Assembly (NCBI GenBank): GCA_910585235.1
Contig: CAJUCM010000044.1
Location: 1-6,004, forward strand
Source of the DNA: an uncultured Christensenella sp.
GTDB lineage: Bacteria > Bacillota > Clostridia > Christensenellales > Borkfalkiaceae
DNA length: 6,004 bases
Reading direction: 5' to 3'
The notes beneath the pieces are model-generated. The model saw nothing but the letters and a program-made list of their open reading frames with translations. It did not search any database and was not told the origin of the DNA. Positions within the stretch are counted from its first letter, which is position 1. Every line of letters starts with the position of its first letter. Of this stretch, positions 1 through 5,335 are shown piece after piece. Position numbers and translations under genes: made by a program.

Positions 1-215
1 ATATTCTGATGGATGCGGGGGGAGACCTTACGCTCACCGAATCGGGACAAAAAAAAGCGGCGGGCGTCTATGAGCGCCACCGCGTGATCACGAAATTACT
101 GCGTTCTCTCGGTGCGGACGAGGCGCTTGCAGAATCGAACGCCTGCCGTATGGAACACGTTATTTCGGATGAAATGTTTGAACTCATTAAAACTTATACC
201 GAAAAACAAGCGTAA
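1..215 (+). CDS. DtxR/MntR-family metal-dependent transcriptional regulator, C-terminal fragment (5' end outside window)
   Basis: This is the C-terminal end of a metal-sensing repressor of the DtxR/IdeR/MntR family, which binds DNA as a dimer when loaded with Fe(II) or Mn(II) and controls metal uptake genes. The frame is open to the left edge (first full codon at 3), so the ATG at 9 is probably internal and the N-terminal winged helix lies outside. The visible part begins with the end of the wing (LTLTESG), followed by the dimerisation helices. Candidate metal ligands are the His of YERHR (about 76-80) and the Cys, Glu and His of ACRMEHVISDE (about 141-173). The Cys-x-x-Glu-His pattern resembles the DtxR/IdeR primary site more than that of B. 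subtilis MntR, but metal preference cannot be decided from this. The protein ends soon after this domain, so it lacks the SH3-like third domain of DtxR. It converges on aroA with a 29-bp gap. Family assignment is confident. Confidence 0.87.
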   Translation, partial: ILMDAGGDLTLTESGQKKAAGVYERHRVITKLLRSLGADEALAESNACRMEHVISDEMFELIKTYTEKQA

Positions 216-244
216 TTAAAAAGTAACGTTTTACGGCGTTTTAT

Positions 245-1519
245 TCACGAAAAAAGTTTTTTGATTTCGTCGAAATATCCGTCGAATGTTTTTTTACAGC
301 ATTCGGGATCGTCGATTACGAGCGTCCCCGTCTTTAACGCCGGGAGCGTAAACGCCATTGCGACTCTGTGGTCGTGACACGTTTCGATCGTACCGCCGTT
401 CGGTTTGGCAGGCGATATTTCTATATAATTCTCTCCGCACAGGCAGGGTACGCCGAGGGCGGTCAGGTTTTTCCGGATCGCCTCGATGCGGTCGCATTCC
501 TGCCTGCGGATATGTCCGATCCCGGTAATGCGGGAGGGGGTCGAAGCAAAGGGGGCGAGCGCGGCGGCAGTCAGCGTCTGGTCGGAGAAATCTCCGAAAT
601 TTTCCTGAAAGCCCTCAAAGGATGATATTCCGCTTCCGTCGGCGAGCAGTCCCGTTTCCGTCTCCGTAAAACGGACGCCGCGCCTTTCTAAAAGTTCTAA
701 AAATCGAATATCGCCCTGTAAACTGTTCTTTTTTACGCCGCGGACGAGTATTGTAATACCGAAGAGAAGCGCGAGCGCGTAAAAATAACAAGCCGCGGAG
801 ACGTCCGTTTCGACTTCAAATTCTTTCGGGAAATGTTTTGCAGGGAAAACCGTGACTGTGTTTTGATTCCGCGTCCATTCTGCGCCGAATGCGCTCAGTA
901 GCGAGAGCGTCATCAGAACGTAACTGCCTTCCGTTCTCGATCCCGTAAGATTTACGCGAAGAGCCGCGTTCCCGACGGCGCCTGCGAGCAAAAGGGCACT
1001 AGCAAATTGTGTGCTCGTATCGGTATCCACCGTAAATTCGCGTCGTTTGAATCCTTCGGAGCGGAGACGGAAAGGAAACGCATTTTCCTTTTCGGAGAAG
1101 TCGATTTCAACGCCCGCTTTTTTAAGCTCCGTGAGAAAATCCATGGGACGGTTTTTCATCTGCGCGAAAGCCGTGAAATCATAATTTCCGCCGATTGCCG
1201 AAAGCGCGGCGGGCAAAAAACGCGCGCAGGTTCCTGCGTTCATGACGTTAAGTGTTGCATTTTGATTGGGAATCTTTTTTCCTGTCCCGTGTATGAGGAT
1301 CCCGTTCGGGCGATTTTCATACCGTATTCCGAGCGCCGTAAAGCAATTGAGAAACGCGTGCGTATCTTCTGCAAAAGAGGCGCATTTCAGAAAAACGTCT
1401 CCGTCCGAGAAAGCGGCGAGGAGCAACGCGCGGTTCAGGATACTCTTGGAAGCAGGCGCGTCAAATGCGTATGTTTTTTCAAAATCGGGGATAAACCGTT
1501 GAAAAATAGCAGATTTCAT
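245..1519 (-). CDS. aroA: 3-phosphoshikimate 1-carboxyvinyltransferase (EPSP synthase)
   Basis: This cytosolic enzyme transfers the enolpyruvyl group of PEP to shikimate-3-phosphate, the sixth step of the shikimate pathway to chorismate and aromatic amino acids. The 424-residue length is normal and the key residues are present: K25, S26 and R30 in APASKSILNR; N94-A-G-T97 with R100; R124 in KNRPMDF; S169-T-Q171; D313 in DFSDQTL; E341 and R344 in RRQECDRI; R385 in DHRVAM; K410 near the end. The two inside-out alpha/beta domains appear complete. The ATG at 1519 is chosen because MKSAIFQRF fits the family N-terminus. An upstream TTG at 1573 would add 18 residues encoded by the promoter itself. 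No Shine-Dalgarno sequence precedes 1519, and the promoter places transcription start at or within about 3 bases of it. The gene stands alone, divergent from the YgjP-like gene, with no other aro gene in view. Confidence 0.96.
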   Translation of the reverse strand: MKSAIFQRFIPDFEKTYAFDAPASKSILNRALLLAAFSDGDVFLKCASFAEDTHAFLNCFTALGIRYENRPNGILIHGTGKKIPNQNATLNVMNAGTCARFLPAALSAIGGNYDFTAFAQMKNRPMDFLTELKKAGVEIDFSEKENAFPFRLRSEGFKRREFTVDTDTSTQFASALLLAGAVGNAALRVNLTGSRTEGSYVLMTLSLLSAFGAEWTRNQNTVTVFPAKHFPKEFEVETDVSAACYFYALALLFGITILVRGVKKNSLQGDIRFLELLERRGVRFTETETGLLADGSGISSFEGFQENFGDFSDQTLTAAALAPFASTPSRITGIGHIRRQECDRIEAIRKNLTALGVPCLCGENYIEISPAKPNGGTIETCHDHRVAMAFTLPALKTGTLVIDDPECCKKTFDGYFDEIKKLFS

Positions 1520-1526
1520 AGCGAAT

Positions 1527-1554
1527 ATTATAATCTTTTCTTGATAAAAGTCAA
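1527..1554 (-). promoter_or_regulatory. Sigma-A-type promoter of aroA
   Basis: On the minus strand, -35 TTGACT (1554-1549, 5 of 6 consensus bases) is followed after 16 bp by a perfect -10 TATAAT (1532-1527). Only seven bases (1526-1520) separate the -10 from the aroA ATG, so transcription should start around G1522 to A1519. That predicts a leaderless or near-leaderless message. Confidence 0.8.
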
Positions 1555-1565
1555 GAATATCTTGA
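1538..1565. promoter_or_regulatory. Candidate shared operator: three TCAAGA/TCTTGA half-sites in the divergent promoter region
   Basis: TTCTTGA (1538-1544) and TCAAGAA (1551-1557) form a perfect 7-bp inverted repeat with a 6-bp spacer. TCAAGA (1551-1556) also pairs with TCTTGA (1560-1565) across 3 bp. The middle half-site overlaps the aroA -35 box and the third overlaps the -35 box of the YgjP-like gene, so one bound protein could affect both promoters. Part of the symmetry is unavoidable because TTGA begins both -35 boxes. The 1538-1544 half-site lies in the aroA spacer and is not explained that way. The regulator is unknown. Confidence 0.35.
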
Positions 1566-1590
1566 AAAATCAAAAAAACTGTGCTATAAT
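1562..1590 (+). promoter_or_regulatory. Sigma-A-type promoter of the YgjP-like gene
   Basis: The -35 TTGAAA (1562-1567) and a perfect -10 TATAAT (1585-1590) are 17 bp apart, and a TG at 1582-1583 makes an extended -10. Six bases after the -10 comes G1597, the first base of the GTG start codon, so the predicted transcription start coincides with the translation start. Confidence 0.82.
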
Positions 1591-1596
1591 ATCCGT

Positions 1597-2232
1597 GTGG
1601 AGTTTCGCGTAGTCAAAAGCAAGCGGAAAACTTTGTGCCTTTCCATAGAACCGAACGGCGCCGTACTCGTGCGCGCGCCGCTGTCCGTAAGCGAAAAAGA
1701 AATCGGGGATTTTGTGCATCGGCATGAACGCTGGATCGCTTCCCGCCTTGCGAAACGGAAGAAGAGGAGAACGCTTTCTTTCAACGACTGGGAACGGCTC
1801 GTATTATTCGGCGAATCTTACGAAATCGTGCAAGGAAAGCCGAAGATCGAAAGCGGACAAATTGCGCTTCCCGTAAACGGGCGCGGGAGCGCTCTTACGG
1901 AAATGGTGAAACGGCTTGCCGAAGAGTATATGACCGCGATTGTGCATGAGATCGCTTCCCGTTTCGGATTTGTCTATTCCCGTATCCGTATTTCGTCTGC
2001 AAGAACGCGGTGGGGATCGTGCAGTAAGACGGGAACGCTGTCGTTTACCTGTTTTTTGGCATTCGTCGATCCCGCGCTTGCATATTATGTTGCGGTGCAC
2101 GAACTCTGCCATACGCGCTGTTTCAATCACGGAAAGGAATTTTGGCGCGAAGTGGAACGGGTGTTGCCCGATTGGCGCGTACGGCGCGCAAAACTCAGAA
2201 AAGAAGAGGACTGTCTCGATTTTTTACGCTGA
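1597..2232 (+). CDS. YgjP-like (DUF45) zinc metallopeptidase-fold protein
   Basis: This 211-residue protein belongs to the YgjP/DUF45 family, which has a zincin-type HExxH fold. The zinc site is visible as HELCH (168-172), with a third His at 178 in NHGKEFW. The family motif RTRWGSCS lies at 136-143. The N-terminus (KSKRKTLCLSI, then VLVRAPLSVSEKEI and HRHERWI) is the usual beta-strand and helix segment. Members are annotated as metal-dependent hydrolases. Peptidase activity is mostly assumed, and the E. coli member has been described as acting on UTP, so the substrate is left open. The start is GTG at 1597: homology begins right there, the frame has no plausible later start, and there is no Shine-Dalgarno sequence. 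Its own promoter abuts the start codon. A 28-bp gap separates it from the next gene, so the two are probably co-transcribed. Confidence 0.9.
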   Translation: MEFRVVKSKRKTLCLSIEPNGAVLVRAPLSVSEKEIGDFVHRHERWIASRLAKRKKRRTLSFNDWERLVLFGESYEIVQGKPKIESGQIALPVNGRGSALTEMVKRLAEEYMTAIVHEIASRFGFVYSRIRISSARTRWGSCSKTGTLSFTCFLAFVDPALAYYVAVHELCHTRCFNHGKEFWREVERVLPDWRVRRAKLRKEEDCLDFLR

Positions 2233-2260
2233 TCAGGATGAGCGAAAGGAGAAAAAACAA

Positions 2261-2707
2261 ATGGAATTCGGCGATTTACCGCCTCAGGTGATGGATGCTT
2301 TTTTGCGAATTCTAAACGATCATTTGGACGTTGCGCAGGTCAATCTCGAAAACGATAAGATTTTGTTTCCGGTTTTGGCGTTTGTCAACGGCGATTTCAG
2401 CTTGGGACAAGTGATTCCTTTACAGCCGCCCATGACTTCACAGATCAACTCGGAGGCGGCGCTCGGCGCTGCAATTCAGATCCTCGGCAGTTCTTACTAT
2501 GAGAAAGCTCTTTTTTCGTGCAGTACGAAAATCAAATCGGGGGACGGGGACGTGATTGACGCGATCAAGACCGTACTTTTCGATCAATGCGGGATCGCGG
2601 CTACGTTCTATACGCCGTATCATTATAAAGGTATGTTTAAGAAAAAAGTGGCGTATGCCAAAAATATATTCGACGGCGTGATAGAGAATTTCTTCCAACG
2701 CCAATAA
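2261..2707 (+). CDS. Hypothetical protein, 148 aa
   Basis: I do not recognise this protein. It starts at the ATG at 2261 because a good Shine-Dalgarno site, AAAGGAG (2245-2251), lies 9 bases upstream. The same frame stays open upstream through the YgjP-like gene, so an ORF caller may extend it wrongly to about 1940. The product appears to be a small soluble alpha/beta protein with no signal peptide or membrane helix. An N-terminal helix (PQVMDAFLRILNDHL) is followed by hydrophobic strand-like stretches (ILFPVLAFVNG, ATFYTPYHY), a middle helix (SEAALGAAIQIL) and a basic patch (GMFKKKVAY) before a C-terminal amphipathic helix. No catalytic motif stands out. Co-transcription with the YgjP-like gene is likely, and a hairpin follows the stop codon. 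Codon use resembles its neighbours, so it is very probably a real gene of unknown function. Confidence 0.82.
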   Translation: MEFGDLPPQVMDAFLRILNDHLDVAQVNLENDKILFPVLAFVNGDFSLGQVIPLQPPMTSQINSEAALGAAIQILGSSYYEKALFSCSTKIKSGDGDVIDAIKTVLFDQCGIAATFYTPYHYKGMFKKKVAYAKNIFDGVIENFFQRQ

Positions 2708-2714
2708 CTTGATT

Positions 2715-2747
2715 GCGGGTTTTTATCGGAAAACCCGCGTTCTGTTA
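2715..2747 (+). terminator. Probable intrinsic terminator after the 148-aa gene
   Basis: A 9-bp perfect stem, GCGGGTTTT (2715-2723) with AAAACCCGC (2730-2738), closes a 6-base loop eight bases after the stop codon. The downstream tract is T-rich but interrupted (GTTCTGTTACGTTTTTG), so termination may be partial and allow read-through into the next gene. Confidence 0.55.
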
Positions 2748-2768
2748 CGTTTTTGTTGATAGATATTC

Positions 2769-3167
2769 ATGCAGACTTGCGGTTGCAAATTAAAAATAAT
2801 TACCGAAAGCGGAGGCGAGAGCGCGCTCTTTTGTTCGGACGGCGTTTTTGAACGTTCCGAAAAGGGCGGGAAAGTCCGCTATGAAATCGAAGGGGATGAA
2901 GCGGAGCTTGTTTTTTCGGATACCGCTCTTGAAAACCGCCGTTTCGGAAAATGCGGATTAGAGGTCAGATTTACAGAAGGGGAAAAGACGGTTATGAAGC
3001 TGGGAACTTCTCCGCTGATCGGCGAAATCCTCGTCAGAACGGTTTTTTACCGCCTTTATCAGGATGAGACGGAAAAGCGCATGGAACTTCGTTACGAGCT
3101 TTTCGGTGCTGAAAATATTCAGACTTTTTCACTAAAAATTCAGTTGTTTTTCTCGGAGGAAAAATGA
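2769..3167 (+). CDS. DUF1934 (YwiB-like) domain protein
   Basis: This 132-residue protein looks like the DUF1934/YwiB family, small cytosolic proteins with a calycin-like beta-barrel and no established function. The alternating beta-strand pattern fits: KLKIITESGGES at the start, KVRYEIEGDEAELVFS, a middle VMKLGTSPLIGE segment, and the typical end, MELRYELFGAE followed by TFSLKIQ. Members usually recognise no clear catalytic residues, and none are seen here. The ATG at 2769 is the only sensible start, because TAG at 2760-2762 closes the frame just upstream. No Shine-Dalgarno sequence and no convincing promoter precede it, only the hairpin of the previous unit about 30 bases away. Its stop overlaps the next gene's start (ATGA at 3164-3167), so it leads the DUF1934-hydrolase-rho group and is translationally coupled to the hydrolase. 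The family call rests on recalled patterns rather than a search. Confidence 0.78.
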   Translation: MQTCGCKLKIITESGGESALFCSDGVFERSEKGGKVRYEIEGDEAELVFSDTALENRRFGKCGLEVRFTEGEKTVMKLGTSPLIGEILVRTVFYRLYQDETEKRMELRYELFGAENIQTFSLKIQLFFSEEK

Positions 3168-3811
3168 AAATTCGTTATTTGGGGCATTCGTGTTTTGAGT
3201 TTACGGAAAGCACGGGTACGTCGATCGTGACCGATCCCTACGGAGACATCGGCTATGATATGCCGAAGACGCGTGCGGACGCGGTGACGGTCAGTCATTC
3301 TCATTACGATCACAACAACGTAAAAGCGGTAGGCGGGAAGCCGGTTATTTTCGACCGCGAAGGTCAATACGAAATCGGCGGCGTGGAAATTACGGCGATC
3401 AAGAGCTATCACGACGACGAGAGCGGGGCACAGCGCGGAGAAAATCTCATATTCAAATTCCGCATGGACGGCATAGAGGTATGCCATCTCGGAGATCTGG
3501 GAGAGGAATGCTCTTCGTCGCTCATAGAAGCGTTGCTGCCCGTCCACGTTCTGCTGATTCCGGTCGGGGGCAACTATACGATCGATGCGCAGCAGGCAAA
3601 GGAGTACGTTGACAGAATCATGCCTTCCTATGTGATCCCCATGCACTACAAGACAAAGGGCTTGGAGGTAGATGTAGAGAAACCGGACGATTTTATCGAT
3701 CTTTTTGAGGAAGAAGACGTGGAAGAACTTGAAAACAGCGAATTGGCACTTTTCCGCGACGATATTACAGAAGAGCAAACAAAACTCATTCTGATGGAGC
3801 GGCATAAATAA
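3164..3811 (+). CDS. UlaG-like metallo-beta-lactamase-fold metal-dependent hydrolase
   Basis: This 215-residue cytosolic protein has the metallo-beta-lactamase fold in the short form seen in the UlaG/UPF0173 group. The N-terminal YLGHSCFEF (5-13) and TDPYGD (23-28) are typical. The metal-binding signature HSHYDH is at 45-50, with further likely ligands H83 (YHDDESG), D111 (HLGDLGE) and H161 (IPMHYKT). All usual ligand positions are filled, so it should be an active two-metal hydrolase. The substrate cannot be read from sequence, and nothing nearby suggests ascorbate metabolism. A C-terminal acidic stretch (EEEDVEELE) follows the core. A strong Shine-Dalgarno site, GGAGGA (3155-3160), lies immediately upstream. 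The gene overlaps its upstream neighbour by 4 bp and rho by 1 bp (TAATG), indicating one transcript and translational coupling. Confidence 0.92.
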   Translation: MKIRYLGHSCFEFTESTGTSIVTDPYGDIGYDMPKTRADAVTVSHSHYDHNNVKAVGGKPVIFDREGQYEIGGVEITAIKSYHDDESGAQRGENLIFKFRMDGIEVCHLGDLGEECSSSLIEALLPVHVLLIPVGGNYTIDAQQAKEYVDRIMPSYVIPMHYKTKGLEVDVEKPDDFIDLFEEEDVEELENSELALFRDDITEEQTKLILMERHK

Positions 3812-5271
3812 TGAATTCAAAACCGATTGCAGAGCGTTACAGCGATTACCTTTCAACACTTTCATTAAACGATTTAAGAACTTTCGGAAGATTTCAGGGC
3901 GTTCAGGCGGCTACCCAGCGAAAAAAAGAAGATTTGATCGATGAAATCATAAAAATACTTTTGGGCAAGGTCAAACCGACTCTGCCCAAAACGGACGCGC
4001 GCCCTGTGGGCGCTCCGCCGAAAAGTTCTACGATCAATCCCGATATCATGCCCAAATTGGACGAGATACGCAAGAAATATGAAATGGATCAGCGGGAGCG
4101 CGAATTTGTGATGAGTGTTGCGTCTGACGAAAAAACGTTTGACGACGCATTCGATATTCCTGTCTATTCCGGAATTCTTGAAATTTTACAGAACGGATAC
4201 GGTTTTATCCGCAGTAACAACTGCCAGCCGACGAACGGGGAGGACGTATTCGTTCCCGCGCAGGTGATCCATTCCATGCAGCTCAGGGAGGGGGATTTCG
4301 TCTCCTGTACCGCCCGTCCCAGTCAAAAGAACGATTCGGCGGCGATTTGGAACGTATTGACCGTAAACGGTTTTCCCATCGGAAAATATGAGCGCCGTCC
4401 TCATTTCGACAATCTGACGGCGCAGTATCCGGATCAAAAGATCAAACTGTCCGATAAGAACAGTCCGCTGTCTCTTCGCGTTCTCGATCTGTTTATACCG
4501 ATCGGTCTTGGGCAGAGGGGGCTGATCGTCGCTCCGCCCAAAGCGGGAAAGACGACGCTTCTCAAAGAAATCGCGCATTCGATTTCCACGCAACAAAAAG
4601 ATCTGTCTTTGATTGTGCTTCTCATCGACGAACGCCCCGAAGAAGTGACCGATTTCCGGAGAACCGTAAACAATGCGGAAGTCATTTATTCGACTTTCGA
4701 CGAGGGGGCGGAACACCATATCCGCGCCGCGGAACTGACGTTGGAGCACGCTAAGCGCGCGGCGGAACAGGGAATGAACGTCGTCATTCTGCTTGACTCT
4801 CTGACGAAGCTGACAAGGGCATACAATTATGTGACGGAGAACACGGGTAAGACGCTGACGGGCGGATTGGACGCAAGCGCGTTTTCGGGTCCCAAACGCT
4901 TTTTTGGAGCGGCGCGCAACACCGTGGAAGCGGGAAGCGTGACGATCCTTGCGACCGCGCTCGTGGAAACGGGTAGCCGTATGGACGACGTCATTTATGA
5001 AGAGTTCAAGGGAACGGGCAATGCGGATATTTTCCTTTCCCGCGAACTTGCCGAAAAACGCATCTTCCCCGCGATCGACATTACTCATTCCGGAACGAGA
5101 AAAGAGGAGCTTCTTTTAAGCAAAGAGGAGCTGAAAACGGAATATGAATTGCGCGAACTCGGATTTACGAACAACGTATCGGGACTTTTGGAAATGCTGA
5201 AAAAGACGGAGACGAATGAAGAATTTGTCGCACGGTTTCCCGAATGGAAAAAGATTTATAAAAATAACTAA
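3811..5271 (+). CDS. rho: Transcription termination factor Rho
   Basis: Rho is a hexameric RNA-dependent ATPase that loads on nascent transcripts and terminates transcription. Domains in order are: the N-terminal Rho_N helical region (about 8-50); a variable proline- and charge-rich linker (51-110); the cold-shock RNA-binding fold (about 118-188, with RNP-like GYGFIRS at 129-135); and the RecA-like motor. Motor motifs are Walker A APPKAGKTT (241-249), DERPEEV with the likely catalytic Glu274, Walker B VVILLDS (324-330), Q-loop Lys347 (NTGKTLTGG), PKRFFGAARN (361-370), R-loop EEFKGTGN (397-404) and the SGTRKEELL arginine finger (R430). At 486 residues it is longer than the 419 of E. coli, mostly because of the linker. 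GGAG at 3796-3799 lies 11 bases before the ATG. rho shares one base with the upstream hydrolase and ends the operon at a strong intrinsic terminator. Usual neighbours such as rpmE are absent. Confidence 0.98.
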   Translation: MNSKPIAERYSDYLSTLSLNDLRTFGRFQGVQAATQRKKEDLIDEIIKILLGKVKPTLPKTDARPVGAPPKSSTINPDIMPKLDEIRKKYEMDQREREFVMSVASDEKTFDDAFDIPVYSGILEILQNGYGFIRSNNCQPTNGEDVFVPAQVIHSMQLREGDFVSCTARPSQKNDSAAIWNVLTVNGFPIGKYERRPHFDNLTAQYPDQKIKLSDKNSPLSLRVLDLFIPIGLGQRGLIVAPPKAGKTTLLKEIAHSISTQQKDLSLIVLLIDERPEEVTDFRRTVNNAEVIYSTFDEGAEHHIRAAELTLEHAKRAAEQGMNVVILLDSLTKLTRAYNYVTENTGKTLTGGLDASAFSGPKRFFGAARNTVEAGSVTILATALVETGSRMDDVIYEEFKGTGNADIFLSRELAEKRIFPAIDITHSGTRKEELLLSKEELKTEYELRELGFTNNVSGLLEMLKKTETNEEFVARFPEWKKIYKNN

Positions 5272-5286
5272 GTAACGTCAAACAAC

Positions 5287-5319
5287 AAAGAGCGCATCCT
5301 TACAAGGATGCGCTCTTTT
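5287..5319 (+). terminator. Strong intrinsic terminator after rho, possibly bidirectional
   Basis: A 14-bp perfect stem pairs 5287-5300 with 5305-5318 (AGCGCATCCT with AGGATGCGCT at its core) around a TACA loop, starting 15 bases after the rho stop codon. The right arm ends in TTTT. Read on the minus strand, the stem is followed by T-rich GTTGTTTG, so the same hairpin may also end transcripts of the convergent membrane-protein gene, which stops at 5336. Confidence 0.88.
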
Positions 5320-5335
5320 CTGTATAAAATAATTT

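Noticed and set aside
216..244. Possible terminator between the DtxR-type gene and aroA
   Set aside because: Only 4-bp stems (AACG with CGTT, or GTAA with TTAC) can form, which is too weak to call despite the T-rich flanks.
1520..1573. An 18-residue N-terminal extension of aroA from a TTG at 1573
   Set aside because: The extension is encoded by the promoter region itself, starts with a rare codon, lacks a Shine-Dalgarno site and has no counterpart in the EPSP synthase family.
1007..1612. 201-aa plus-strand ORF opposite aroA
   Set aside because: It is antisense to a clearly conserved aroA, has no recognisable domain, and its composition reflects the codon pattern of the real gene.
1940..2260. 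Upstream extension of the 148-aa gene into the YgjP-like gene
   Set aside because: It runs through the conserved HELCH region in another frame. The strong Shine-Dalgarno site at 2245-2251 marks 2261 as the start.
3140..3865. 241-aa minus-strand ORF opposite the hydrolase gene
   Set aside because: It is antisense to an intact metallo-beta-lactamase-fold gene and shows no domain or start signal of its own.
4186..5088. 300-aa minus-strand ORF inside rho
   Set aside because: It is an antisense shadow of highly conserved rho sequence, rich in Arg and His as such shadows often are, with no family resemblance.
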